Shown here in pieces: positions 1 to 10,675 of a stretch of 64,000 nt of DNA. Where the stretch lies: positions 590,546 to 654,545 of the forward strand of contig SCFE01000102.1 in assembly GCA_004352715.1 (NCBI GenBank). The letters run 5' to 3'. This stretch comes from Hofstenia miamia (lineage: Eukaryota > Xenacoelomorpha > Acoela). Each line of letters opens with the position of its first letter. The first letter of the stretch is position 1. The notes under the pieces were generated by a model. That model made no database searches, was not told the origin of the DNA, and saw only the letters and a list, made by a program, of their open reading frames with translations. The position numbers were made by a program, and so were the translations under genes.

Positions 1-835
1 TGTCTGAAACCTGCAAATTTTTACGATATTTTAAGGACGCTTCATTTGAATTTCAAAAAGAAAAAAATCCTATGATTCACGAGATGATTTATTTGTGTCA
101 GTTATTGGAAAAGGCAGTCAGAAATCAACAATTTCCAAATAATGCATCATGTAACGCTATGAAAGAACGTTTCCTGCTGTCACTGGAGCAGAGGTTCTCA
201 TTTTTTAAGGATGACGCGCTATTAATATTTGCTGCATCAATTAACCCTAAAATAAAGTTATCTTTCACTTCCACGGACAATTGTATTTTCAAGTATAGTG
301 AACCCGAAGTTCTTCACGTAATCAAAAGTTTTTTCGACAGAAATATTCAAGAGAATGAAGTTATCTCTATTGCGCAGCGCCCAAGTTCAAGTACTTCTTC
401 CAGCTCGACTTTGCTGAACCAACCCCAGCTGCGAAAATCAATGGTTCGACAACAGGTAATGCCTAGTATACATTTTTGGCATATCTTTATTCGCCCAAAA
501 TCGATGTTTCTGCCGAATCATATTGGATGACCCAACCCCAAAATTGTCTAACGGCGCTGATTAAAACTGTCCTTGCCAGTATACCAAGCAGCTCTGGAGT
601 AGAGAGGGTTTTCTCTGTTGCCGGAAATATGCAGACACCAAAACGAGCAATGCTATCAGAAGAAAATTTTTCAAACTTATTACTTGTGAAGTATAACTTA
701 TAGAAAAATAAAAAATTAAAAATACGTGTTTTTTTAATAGTGAATAGCGACTAGCGAAGTCCAAATAGCGACTAGGGACAGTGAAATAGCGATAGTTAGC
801 GATAGTGGGGTATTTCAGTAGCGGTCACATCTCTG
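1..835 (+). pseudogene. hAT transposase 3' half and element 3' end
   Basis: C-terminal part of a hAT-superfamily transposase, entering from outside the window. An open stretch covers 72-530. A second one in another frame (476-703) carries the conserved C-terminal hAT dimerisation motif: residues IPSSSGVERVFSVAG followed by K-R-x-L-S and a closing LLLVKYN. The two stretches overlap in different frames, so there is at least one frameshift, and the copy is probably dead. The 130 bp after the stop hold direct repeats of TAGCGACTAG type and end in GTCACATCTCTG at 835, which reads inward as CAGAGATGTGAC, the usual form of a hAT terminal inverted repeat. The 5' end, and hence the 8-bp target duplication, lies outside. 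hAT membership is well supported; the exact 3' border is inferred. Confidence 0.75.
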
Positions 836-1013
836 CATCAGCCTATTGGTAATTACAATCGGACAAAAAAATTTAAGTTAAGACATTTACAAACTTTTCT
901 CAGGTTTTCACTTGTAGCAATTTCCCTGCTGACATTTATAAATGAAAAATTCTTATGTATATAGCTAATAATTAACATTCACCGCATGTAAAACTGTTCA
1001 AAATGTACAAAAA

Positions 1014-1450
1014 TATGGGCGTTGAATCAGTTATTAAAGATCATATAGTCAAACTGTGGAAGGAGGTTAATTTTGAAAAAATATCTTATTGTTTGGGTAT
1101 CTCAAAAATGTTGTGCAAGAAGTATGCGTGGAGGGATATGTGAACTTAACGACAAAGATGAACTTAAAATGCATTGTGGAGGAAAATCCCTTCAGAGCAC
1201 TGGAAGAGTTTCACTCCATTTTAAAGACAAGATTATCAGATGTCAGCCAATAGACAATCCAAAGATGTTTACTACGTTCTACTATCCGTAGGCTTAGTGC
1301 AATAATGAGGCCATTAGTGATGCCTTTAAAAAATTAGAAAAGTTTTTCTTGAACGAAGTGTGTCCCTCGAAAACTACATATTATTTGGAAAAATTTATTA
1401 TGAAGTAATGAAGCGACATTCAGCTAATCAGCAATGCTGATAAATTCCCC
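1014..1450 (+). pseudogene. Tc1-like transposase N-terminal remnant
   Basis: Reading from ATG at 1014 gives a helix-turn-helix-like start (KDHIVKLWKEVNFEKISYCL) that ends in a stop. A second frame downstream (about 1155-1350) resembles the second DNA-binding helix-turn-helix of Tc1 transposases: ENPFRALEEFHSILKTRL, then VSQ-stop-TIQRCL, then R-R-L. The order and spacing match the paired-like N-terminal domain of the Tc1 family. Several stops and frame changes break it, and no catalytic DDE block can be followed with confidence after 1400. No terminal inverted repeats were found. It is a weak, strongly decayed copy. Confidence 0.45.
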
Positions 1451-2114
1451 ATTTAAGACATAAACACAAGGTTGCATTTTCGGGTGTTTCTCCTGCAAAT
1501 GGGTTGGAATGCTACGTTTACTTAAATGAAATAAGAAGCTGAATTCGTCCTTATACGTAAAAGTTCTAAGGGAAGAAATTGTGAGTATTCTTAGAAGTCA
1601 GTATCCTTGAAAAGACGTCGGCGCTCTTGGCATAGATTGGCCCAGGTTCAAATAAGAAAAAAGGAAGTCCGCATTCAGAGCACAGAATTGGTCGATAAAA
1701 CTCCGAACTGAACTCTATGGAGACCTCTGTGATATAATAAAGTTTAAGATTCAGGATCACTGCCAAAAGATTAAAAAACGATTTCGGTAAATAAATAAAA
1801 TGCAAATATATCATGGAGTGAGCACAGCTATGCTTCAGAACTTAGTAACTTTTCCAGTTTGAAAATTCATGGGTATAGTCAGCCATCGTAGCTTCCAAAC
1901 AAAGCCCTTTAGTTTTCAAACTTCCGAATGGTGTGCATTTTTGCTAAAATATTTTGTTAATTTTGTTGTAATTAATTATTGTATTGGACTGTAGTTCCAT
2001 TTTTAGAGTACAAATACAAGATGACCAAATACTTTAACCTCTAGAACTCCAAAATTCAGTCTAATTTTTTGCTCAGTTTTCAATCAGTCAAAAATTACTT
2101 ATAAGGTGTATAGC
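1451..2114. other. AT-rich stretch with no supported gene
   Basis: About 660 bp with stops in all frames. I see no exon, repeat or terminal inverted repeat that can be supported; part may be eroded sequence of the neighbouring Tc1-like and retrotransposon remnants. Confidence 0.5.
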
Positions 2115-2400
2115 TCTATGAATGATCCCCTGATTAAATATTGTTGTTTTCAAAACTCTAAAATCCATAGAATTGAATGCTTTATTGAGATCAAAAAATA
2201 CAACTGCTTTAGAATTATTACAGTTTACAATAAATTAAAAATTTGAAAGTATGGCAACCGAAGGGCGGAATTTCGGTCCGAATCTAAATTGATGATCTGA
2301 CAAAATATTATTATCACTTAAATACTTATATATTTTCGCAGGTAAAAGGTTTTTTGAAATATTTGAAAATAGTTACGTTTTGGTAATAGCTATAATTTTT
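2115..2400 (-). pseudogene. Non-LTR reverse transcriptase fragment
   Basis: On the minus strand this segment reads as part of a non-LTR retrotransposon RT. It contains a DHQFRFGP block (the family's usual QFGFR motif) and then NNSKAVVFFDLNKAFNSMDF, which is RT motif A with its catalytic aspartate in FFDLNKAFN. Stops and frameshifts interrupt it. The same two motifs in the same order occur at 3951-4193, so the two fragments probably derive from one family of CR1/L2/Jockey type. No 3' tail or target duplication was recognised. Confidence 0.6.
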
Positions 2401-3028
2401 CCTTAGGATAGTGAATTGAGAATATCTCCACACATGTATAGTGATGAATATTGAAATATTTTAAAGCGTTGGAAAACTATTGTCAATTATACATTGATTG
2501 AAGGCTACCGGATAGATTCTTTAAATATATAAAAGTTATTTTGTTATTATGAAATATGGTACACTAAATGAACCGCAAGTTTTTGTTGTTGCTATGAAAA
2601 GAAATTATTTTACTAAGCTTAATTTTTTGTTTCAATTGGCATATACGTTTTTTGTTTGTATCTTATTTGTATAAATCTCATTTTCAAAGCTTATTGACAT
2701 AATGTTAGTAGATTTTTAAACAGTTTAGTTGATATATAGCGAATTTTTTTAGTTTTCTTTATTCATTGAAAATATTTCACTATCTTGTAATAAATTGCTT
2801 TGCATGTTCCTGCTTAGTCCAATTAGTTGTACTTGGTTGGACATTACGAATTTAAATAAATTGATATTTATTAATTCTTTGCCACCAAATTTCATTAGCA
2901 TCAAATACAGATTTTAAATTAACATTAGTTACTTTATATTTGATGGAAGCAATTTTGCATAATCTTCATGATAATAATAATAATAATAAGACTCAAAGCA
3001 AATTTATTGCAAACTAGATAATCACAAT

Positions 3029-3063
<35 letters not shown>
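2401..3063. other. AT-rich stretch ending in a (TA)n tract
   Basis: No coding signal seen. A short (ATA)n run lies near 2970-2988 and a pure (TA)n tract of about 30 bp at 3034-3063 runs directly into an assembly gap. Confidence 0.6.
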
Positions 3064-3296
3064 NNNNNNNNNNNNNNNNNNNNNNNNNNNNNNNNNNNNN
3101 NNNNNNNNNNNNNNNNNNNNNNNNNNNNNNNNNNNNNNNNNNNNNNNNNNNNNNNNNNNNNNNNNNNNNNNNNNNNNNNNNNNNNNNNNNNNNNNNNNNN
3201 NNNNNNNNNNNNNNNNNNNNNNNNNNNNNNNNNNNNNNNNNNNNNNNNNNNNNNNNNNNNNNNNNNNNNNNNNNNNNNNNNNNNNNNNNNNNNNNN
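3064..3296. other. Assembly gap (233 N)
   Basis: Unsequenced. It begins inside a (TA)n tract, which probably caused the assembly break. Confidence 0.95.
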
Positions 3297-3399
3297 AAAC
3301 ATGTAAACTAAATTAATGTGGTATTTCCAATGTCATGTATGTTAATAAAAAAACAAGTATGTAAACTAAATTAGGCCACGTAAATAAGCAAGTAAACAA

Positions 3400-3745
3400 A
3401 TTAGTTACATTTTAAACAATCGACTGCAAACAATTCTAATCTCATGGGATTTTTGACTTATTAATTATGTAATTGCAAAAACGTATATGCACAAAAAAAT
3501 TGACTACATTTTAAACAATAGACTACAAACAAATGTATTTGCCAACAAATATTACAACTAAACAGAATATATTCCAATGACGTCAGAGATACACCCCGTC
3601 AATATACACGGTCAATTATTTATGTAATATGTATAAAAAAATTTGGTTACATTTTAAACAATAGACTACAAACAAATGTATTTGCCAACAAATATTATAA
3701 CAAAAGAGAATATGTACCAATGACGTCAGAGATACACAGACGGCC
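3400..3745. repeat. Imperfect tandem repeat with CRE-like palindromes
   Basis: Two long units, about 3500-3594 and 3643-3737 with a period of 143 bp, share ACATTTTAAACAATAGACTA, then CAAATGTATTTGCCAACAAA, then CCAATGACGTCAGAGATACA. A third, diverged start of the unit lies near 3406. Each of the two long units carries the palindrome TGACGTCA (3578-3585 and 3721-3728), the consensus of CREB/ATF binding. Whether this is a satellite fragment, part of a transposon or a regulatory array cannot be told. Confidence 0.65.
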
Positions 3746-3789
3746 AAAGTATACAATTACATCATATCCATGACAGATATGCCCGCCAG

Positions 3790-4345
3790 GGTCAAAGGTC
3801 AATTTGTGGAACGAAATCTCGTGCAATTCATACTAATAATAGGGCCAAGTACAGTACCTTGGGGCACGGTCAGTCGTAACATAACTTGATTTTTACTGTT
3901 TAATATTACACGCTGCTGTCTATTTTTAAGAAGTTCATGATTAAATTAATTCAGTTAACACCAAAATTATAATTTATAAGCTTGTCTCGCAGGATATCGA
4001 AATTCATTGAATTGAATGCCTTACTTAAATCTAGTAATACTACACAACTGCAGTTATTATGAGATATATTAGACTTAATTTGTTGGGTGATCGATAAAAT
4101 TGCGTCCTGGGTGCTATGCCCAACACGAAAACCAAATTGCTTATTCGATAGGACGTTTTCAGATTTTAGGAATGCGCTTATTTGAATATACAACAGTTTT
4201 TCAAAGAGTTTGCTAAAAGGAATGTGTAATACAAATGGGTCTATAATTTTTTTGCGTTTAGGTTGTCATCTTTTTAAATATAGGAGTTATATCTGATTTT
4301 TTTAGTAAGTCTGGAAATTCACAATCAATAATACATTGATTAAAT
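3790..4345 (-). pseudogene. CR1/L2-like reverse transcriptase fragment
   Basis: Minus-strand RT segment of a non-LTR retrotransposon. From the N side come KKNYRPI-like residues near 4240-4260, then SNKQFGFRVGHST, then CSCVVLLDLSKAFNSMNFDI (motif A, catalytic D in LDLSKAF). After a stop and frame change near 3950 follow LLKNRQQRVILNS and LTVPQGTVLGPIIS (motif B, PQGTVLGP). Motif C (YADD-type) is missing, so the fragment ends within the RT. The order of motifs and absence of LTRs place it among CR1/L2/Jockey-type elements. It is close in sequence to the fragment at 2115-2400 and is certainly inactive. Confidence 0.8.
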
Positions 4346-4395
4346 GCGACTAATAATTGTTCTCCATAAATAGGAAAAAAAACGTTTAATAATAA

Positions 4396-5395
4396 NNNNN
4401 NNNNNNNNNNNNNNNNNNNNNNNNNNNNNNNNNNNNNNNNNNNNNNNNNNNNNNNNNNNNNNNNNNNNNNNNNNNNNNNNNNNNNNNNNNNNNNNNNNNN
4501 NNNNNNNNNNNNNNNNNNNNNNNNNNNNNNNNNNNNNNNNNNNNNNNNNNNNNNNNNNNNNNNNNNNNNNNNNNNNNNNNNNNNNNNNNNNNNNNNNNNN
4601 NNNNNNNNNNNNNNNNNNNNNNNNNNNNNNNNNNNNNNNNNNNNNNNNNNNNNNNNNNNNNNNNNNNNNNNNNNNNNNNNNNNNNNNNNNNNNNNNNNNN
4701 NNNNNNNNNNNNNNNNNNNNNNNNNNNNNNNNNNNNNNNNNNNNNNNNNNNNNNNNNNNNNNNNNNNNNNNNNNNNNNNNNNNNNNNNNNNNNNNNNNNN
4801 NNNNNNNNNNNNNNNNNNNNNNNNNNNNNNNNNNNNNNNNNNNNNNNNNNNNNNNNNNNNNNNNNNNNNNNNNNNNNNNNNNNNNNNNNNNNNNNNNNNN
4901 NNNNNNNNNNNNNNNNNNNNNNNNNNNNNNNNNNNNNNNNNNNNNNNNNNNNNNNNNNNNNNNNNNNNNNNNNNNNNNNNNNNNNNNNNNNNNNNNNNNN
5001 NNNNNNNNNNNNNNNNNNNNNNNNNNNNNNNNNNNNNNNNNNNNNNNNNNNNNNNNNNNNNNNNNNNNNNNNNNNNNNNNNNNNNNNNNNNNNNNNNNNN
5101 NNNNNNNNNNNNNNNNNNNNNNNNNNNNNNNNNNNNNNNNNNNNNNNNNNNNNNNNNNNNNNNNNNNNNNNNNNNNNNNNNNNNNNNNNNNNNNNNNNNN
5201 NNNNNNNNNNNNNNNNNNNNNNNNNNNNNNNNNNNNNNNNNNNNNNNNNNNNNNNNNNNNNNNNNNNNNNNNNNNNNNNNNNNNNNNNNNNNNNNNNNNN
5301 NNNNNNNNNNNNNNNNNNNNNNNNNNNNNNNNNNNNNNNNNNNNNNNNNNNNNNNNNNNNNNNNNNNNNNNNNNNNNNNNNNNNNNNNNNNNNNN
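4396..5395. other. Assembly gap (1000 N)
   Basis: Exactly 1000 N, so a placeholder of unknown real size. Confidence 0.97.
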
Positions 5396-5457
5396 AGACA
5401 ACGCTTTGAATTGCGTCAGTAAAGGTGCTAGAAAAGCTATTATTCTACACGAAAGCT

Positions 5458-5469
5458 GACATAATAATG

Positions 5470-5508
<39 letters not shown>
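5458..5508. repeat. (TAA)n microsatellite
   Basis: About 14 TAA/AAT units with one TGA interruption. It stands immediately 5' of an R2/Dong-type retrotransposon. Elements of the Dong/R4 clade are known to insert into (TAA)n, so this is a plausible target site. Confidence 0.9.
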
Positions 5509-5550
5509 TGGGCAGGTAGCCCAGTTGGTAGAGACGCAGATTGCTGGAAG
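5509..5550 (+). other. tRNA-like A-box segment
   Basis: The sequence TAGCCCAGTTGGTAGAG matches the RNA polymerase III A-box and D-arm consensus (TRGCNNAGYNGG) exactly. No B-box (GGTTCGANTCC) or acceptor stem is found downstream, so it is not a tRNA gene. It may be a fragment of a tRNA-derived SINE or the 5' leader of the retrotransposon that follows. Confidence 0.45.
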
Positions 5551-7130
5551 AATGGAGGAAGACAGGAACAGGATTAGAAGTTACAGAGCAGAGGCTTGCA
5601 GGGCAAGTGAGAAAGTTACAGTTGGATGAGAGTAGGGGGAAAAAGAGAGTTGAACAGGCTAAGCAAAGGGAAGATGAAGTGATAGATGTTGAGACAGAAG
5701 TGGCAGAAGCAGCAGACGCAGAAACTGAAGCAGCAACCAAAGAAAAGATGAAGGAAGAAATAGGTGAGAGAACTAAGTTGCCAGTTCCAAGAGGAGTGAA
5801 GAGAAGTAAGCTAGCAGTACAGACGGCAAAAGTCAATAAAGTTTTGGAGAGGAGAGTTGTAAGGAGTGTTACAGAAGTAAATAGCTTAGTATATGCAGGT
5901 GCATGTGAGGTGCTGAAGAATGTAGGCATGGAAATGAAGAAGAAAAGGCGACAAGAAGATAAGGGAGACAGAAAGCCAGCATGGGAAAGAAGAATTGAGA
6001 ATAAAGTGGCAAAAATTAGGCAGCAAATAGGGAAAATCAGGACAAGTAAGGCAGTGCAGGACAGGTGCAGGGTAGGTAAGGGGAAGACTATAGAAACTGC
6101 AAGAGAAGAGCTTAAGCAGAGATTAGTTNGCGACAAGAAGAAAAGGGAGACAGAAAGCCAGCATGGGAAAGAAGAATTGAGAATAAAGTGGCAAAAATTA
6201 GGCAGCAAATAGGGAAGATCAGGACAAGTAAGGCAGTGCAGGACAGGTGCAGGGTAGGTAAGGGGAAGACTATAGAAACTGCAAGAGAAGAGCTTAAGCA
6301 GAGATTAGTTGCAGAAGCTGAGAAACTGAGAAAGTATAGGGCAAGGGCAAAGCAGGCAAGAGACAATATGAAGTTTGAGACCCAAGAAGGAAGATTCTAC
6401 AAAGAACTAGATGCAGGAGGAAAGGCTACAGCTAAAGCAGGTGAAGACGCAGTAAGGTTCTGGGAGAATATATGGGGAAGTGCAGGACCAGAGATAGAGA
6501 GTGTACAGATGCAGAAAGAAGTCAGGCAAGAAGAAGAAGTAATCACAACTGCAAGGCTGAAGGAGGCTCTAAAGAAGATGAAGAACTGGAAGGCGCCAGG
6601 CAGAGATGAGGTACATGGGTATTGGCTGAAGAAGTTCACAAGTGTTCATGAGAAACTAGCAGTAGCATTGGAGGAGTGTGTGGTGAGTGGGTGTCCAAAA
6701 TGGATGGTAGTGGGAAGGAAATTTCTGATACAGAAGGACCCAAGGAAAGGTAGTGAGGCAAGCAACTCCAGGCCAATAACATGTCTGCCAACAACTTGGA
6801 AATTGCTAACTTCAGTGATTTCAAATAGGTAGCATGTTACTTAGAACAGAACAGGTTGATATCAGAGTAGCAGAAGGGATGTAGGACGAAGACAAGAGGA
6901 TGCAAAGATCAGTTGTTAATAGACCAGGCAGTGGTGGAGAATTGTAGAAAAAGGAAGACAAACTTGGCAATGGCATGAATAGACTACAGGAAGGCATATG
7001 ACAGCATATCACATAAGTGTGTATTGAAGACGTTAGAGGCTAATGGAGTTTCAAAGAAATGGATTAAGTTTCTAGAGAGGGAGATGGGAAAGTGGCAGAC
7101 TGAGATTTTAGAGCAATTACGTAGAAGAAA
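5541..7130 (+). pseudogene. R2/Dong-type non-LTR retrotransposon RT (broken)
   Basis: A lysine- and glutamate-rich N-terminal region (5541-6126) leads into an RT. Motifs seen: LKKMKNWKAPGRDEVHGYWL (near 6570-6630), the family's NWKAPG signature, then KFLIQKDPRKGS, then SNSRPITCLPTTWKLLTSVI (near 6760-6820). After a frame change at about 6830 follow EQNRLISE-stop-QKGC, [15 protein letters not shown], and LAMA-stop-IDYRKAYDSISH (motif A; the aspartate sits in IDYRKAYD), ending with WIKFLEREMGKWQTEIL near 7110. Two in-frame stops (6874, 6976) and the frameshift make it a pseudogene. Motifs B and C and the endonuclease are missing. NWKAPG, QKDP and CLPTTWKLL are typical of the R2 superfamily including Dong/R4. 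Base use is noticeably more GC- and purine-rich than the surroundings, which suggests a recent arrival. Region 5948-6310 contains an assembly duplication. Confidence 0.8.
5948..6310. repeat. Assembly duplication around a single N
   Basis: Bases 5948-6128 recur as 6130-6310 with about two mismatches and one N (6129) between them. This is the signature of two overlapping contig ends or alleles joined without merging, and not a true tandem repeat. Confidence 0.85.
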
Positions 7131-7149
7131 CAAACAACAACATTTTTCT

Positions 7150-8920
7150 TCCACATAAAGCATAATCATTTACTCTATTGTTAATATTAAAAATTCCTCT
7201 ACTATTTTATTAGTAATTTTTTGCGGGAGAGTCCATCAAAAAATTTAATGGAAAAGGGTTCCATTGGTTAAAAAAGTTGAGAATCACGTCTATAGGGCTA
7301 TATTCTTTGATAGTCTTTTTAATTGGTTTACTGAACTGATCATAATTTTCGACTCCCAAATTTCATTCATATTGAGAAAATTCGAATTCGTATTCACGAA
7401 TAATTGTTCTCTGAATTCGAAATTCAATATCAAGTTTGCATGGCTCTAGCTTAAGAAGTGATGCTTTTAATTAGCATTGTTAAAATATATTTGTTGTAGA
7501 CCAGAATAATATTAATGACTTTGAGCTTTGTAATTCTTAGAATATCAAAATTTTTGGGAATTGAATGACCTTATCTGATTTGCATTTTGTAAGTTTAGGA
7601 TCTAAACTAGAAGGGGGGAAACAATGCAAGTCGGAAATTTTAAATATATTTTTATTGACAAAAAATTGAGCATCAACATTGTATTGAACAATTCTTTAAA
7701 TTTTAAAAATTCTTTAAAAATGGTACAATATTGTCTAGATTTTGTGAACTCATGTAAATTTATGAAGACTTTAGCTAATATAATTTGAAAATTAGCAATA
7801 GATGAAACATAGTATATAATATGTTTCAGAAAAACTTATTTAGTGGGAGGGGAAGGGACATCAGTGCAAAATTAATCTTTCCGCATCCTCCACTGGAATA
7901 TTTAGTAATTACGATTTCAGTGATGGAAACCCTATAATATGTAAAATAACAGAACAGGGCTAACTGTTTTGTTCGCTAAAAATAGTATTCCTTTTAAAAG
8001 TCTACAAAGTTTATTGTACTCGTTGAGTTTATAATATAAAATAATTAATGTTGGGATTCGCAAATTGATTAGAACGAACTCTTACTTTTTTCCATTGTAT
8101 TTACATTTATTAATAGTTCTAAATTTGTATTAGAGCTGTTGTTTTTCACTATTAATGGAATTGAAAATTAATTAATTCATGAAATTATTTTTCAAAATTT
8201 CTATATATAAAGGTGAGTTGGTTTTGGTAGGCAATAGAAATTTTAAAAATCATAATGTTGTAATGTCGCTCAGATATTTGTTGTTTTGCATTAAACACTA
8301 TAATCTCAAAGACCCCTAAATATAATTCATTGTTTATAAATTTATAAAAGTGATGTATAGCTTTTTATGCTTAATTTCAAATTTAATTATATTGCTGATA
8401 ATTGCACTTCTACAAAAGTTTTTTCAAGAAATTTGAACTAATATATAAATTACTACTTTATATGCTAAAAACCTTTAAATGTATTATAATGTAAATGCAA
8501 AATTATAAAAAAATTGTAAATGATTTTACACTTCTTGAAAGCCTTCATGCTGATTAAGTTTTTGACTGTTTTTTGCATTTTATATTTACCTGGCTAAAAG
8601 TAAATTTAAAACAACATATTTATTGACTATGAGTTGAAGTATTTTTTTAATGGCATTTTATATCATCACTCATCAAATTATATGATAAATGTCGAAAAAA
8701 TAATATTATTGAAATAAAATATCGATATTCATAGCTTGTTATTATAGTCAATTTGCAAATAGATTCAATTAAATATAAAACAGTTTAGTTTATGTATCAA
8801 TGTAAAAAAGAAACGCATCATTTATTTTTTATCAGTCTGTCACAGGTTTATTTTTTAATCAATATTACAATAATTAAAAAATGAATAAAAAAGGCATTGC
8901 TAATATGTACAATATGATTA
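7150..8920. other. AT-rich region, nothing recognised
   Basis: About 1.8 kb of low-complexity AT-rich DNA, with many stops in all frames. No exon-like stretch, terminal inverted repeat or RNA gene could be supported. Confidence 0.6.
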
Positions 8921-9161
8921 ATTAAGTAAAATATTCACTATTAAGCATTTGAACTCTTGAAATAAATTCCCCGTTTGAATTCATTGGCATCTCCTCTGGA
9001 AGCAGTATTTTTTGATATCCAGAACAACTAGCTCTATTCTGAAATGAACTTAAATCTGATTGTGAATGATGTTTCATTTTTGGTCTACGATTTGCTGAAT
9101 GTACACGGATCAAAGATGATTTAAATTACATGGACTCATCTTCATATACTTAATAGATCAT

Positions 9162-10631
9162 TTACTCATTTTTATAGTGCGATAGAATTAGAGTTGCATT
9201 CCATCTTTGAAACATTACTCCCAACTGCTGAAATATTTGTTGAGTAATACTGTGTTGTTCTCCATCAGCAACTATTGCAGCACACATATAGGAAATTTTG
9301 GAAATAGTTTTTAAAGGTAACAAGGACCAACCTCCTAATGCTTCAACAGCCATATGAACAAATGTGATACCTGCTTCTTGACAAGTTTGGCCGTGCTTAA
9401 CAAATGTTCTATTTTAATCTACTTCTAATGCATAACCGGCTATAGTTCCAGAATGTATTACTGTTGATAATTGCATAGAACTAATAACAGTTATGTCTAG
9501 AGAAGATGGACGACCATTGGACCAAGTTGGTAAAAATACATCACCGGGTCGAGTCCTACTAGAAAATGTAATGTTACCATATTCTAAAACCGGTGACAAT
9601 GCAGCCTTCACAGCACAATTATATATTATATCACGAATACGATTATCCCGCACGATTCTCTCTACATCTCCAGCACCTCTTAACGGATGATCTCCATATA
9701 TATCCAGCATACCATTACACTTTGGATATTGCATTTCTTCACTGGTCATTGAAATACCAAGTCGATATGCTAACGCAAACCTGGAATTCCGCAGGTGCAA
9801 ATTTTAAGCCAAGTGTACTTATAGGAATGGCTGAAAGCCAATCACAACCCTGTGGTAAAGAGCAACTAAGCGAACTGGCTTTGTCCCGATTTGTTTTTGT
9901 GTCATACTGTATTCTGTGCCATAACTGCTTATCATAATTTTCTGTGATTTGCTTTTGTGATTTAAATGATAAATCATATGGAATATCACTTGATGAAAGT
10001 ATATTTGAATGGGCAAGCTGCGAAGCACATTGCGCAGCAATATCACTTGATATCTCTTCACATTTTGCAATTAAGCATGCTTGATTCCTACAATCTTAAT
10101 GAGACCCAAGATAGTCAACTGAGGCATATAAAGAGGCATTTCGAATACCAAGACCACCAAGATGAATAGGCAATTCAGCCTGAAGTCTTTGAGATTGAGA
10201 AATTACAGATTTGCAAATGTTCTCAAGGCAAGCATGTAACGAATTTTCAAATTTTGATAGACCTTGTCAATACTATTAGGATTGCATGCTCTTAGGGAGT
10301 AACAAATCTTTGGCAAACTAGTATAACATCGAAGTATAGAGTTCTAAATGTGGATCCTTTAATTCACAAACCAAACTATGTAAATTGATTGCTTTGTTTA
10401 CTCGGCTGAGAAAAAAATTCTTCATGGAAAGAAGAGTTTAAAGATAGAGGTGCGCCAAGAATCACCAAGCCTTCAGCTTTACGGTTTATTGAAGCAGGAA
10501 TACACGACATGTCAATACATTTATTTGGCGACCATATCTCACATCTATTGATGCTCACTGTTAGGCCAATTTGAGCAAATTTAGTGTATATGAACTTAAA
10601 TTCTGATGCAAATACGTCCACAGTGCCAACA

Positions 10632-10675
<44 letters not shown>

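Noticed and set aside
1566-1814. A minus-strand gene of 82 codons
   Set aside because: No splice sites or motif; overlaps decayed Tc1-like sequence.
5509-5590. A tRNA gene
   Set aside because: Only the A-box/D-arm matches; there is no B-box, anticodon arm or acceptor stem.
5541-6126. A host coiled-coil protein rich in K and E
   Set aside because: It leads into RT motifs and carries the same composition as the RT; it is the N-terminal part of the retrotransposon.
4340-6208. Minus-strand frame of 622 codons rich in S and L
   Set aside because: It is the antisense of the R2/Dong-type RT joined through 1000 N, not a membrane protein.
8922-9113. A C-terminal extension of the minus-strand retrotransposon
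   Set aside because: It lies after the conserved end of the nuclease-like domain, shares nothing with the plus-strand copy and may be chance.
10633-10674. The GATA repeat as an independent functional element
   Set aside because: It is better explained as the tail of an inserted retroposon.
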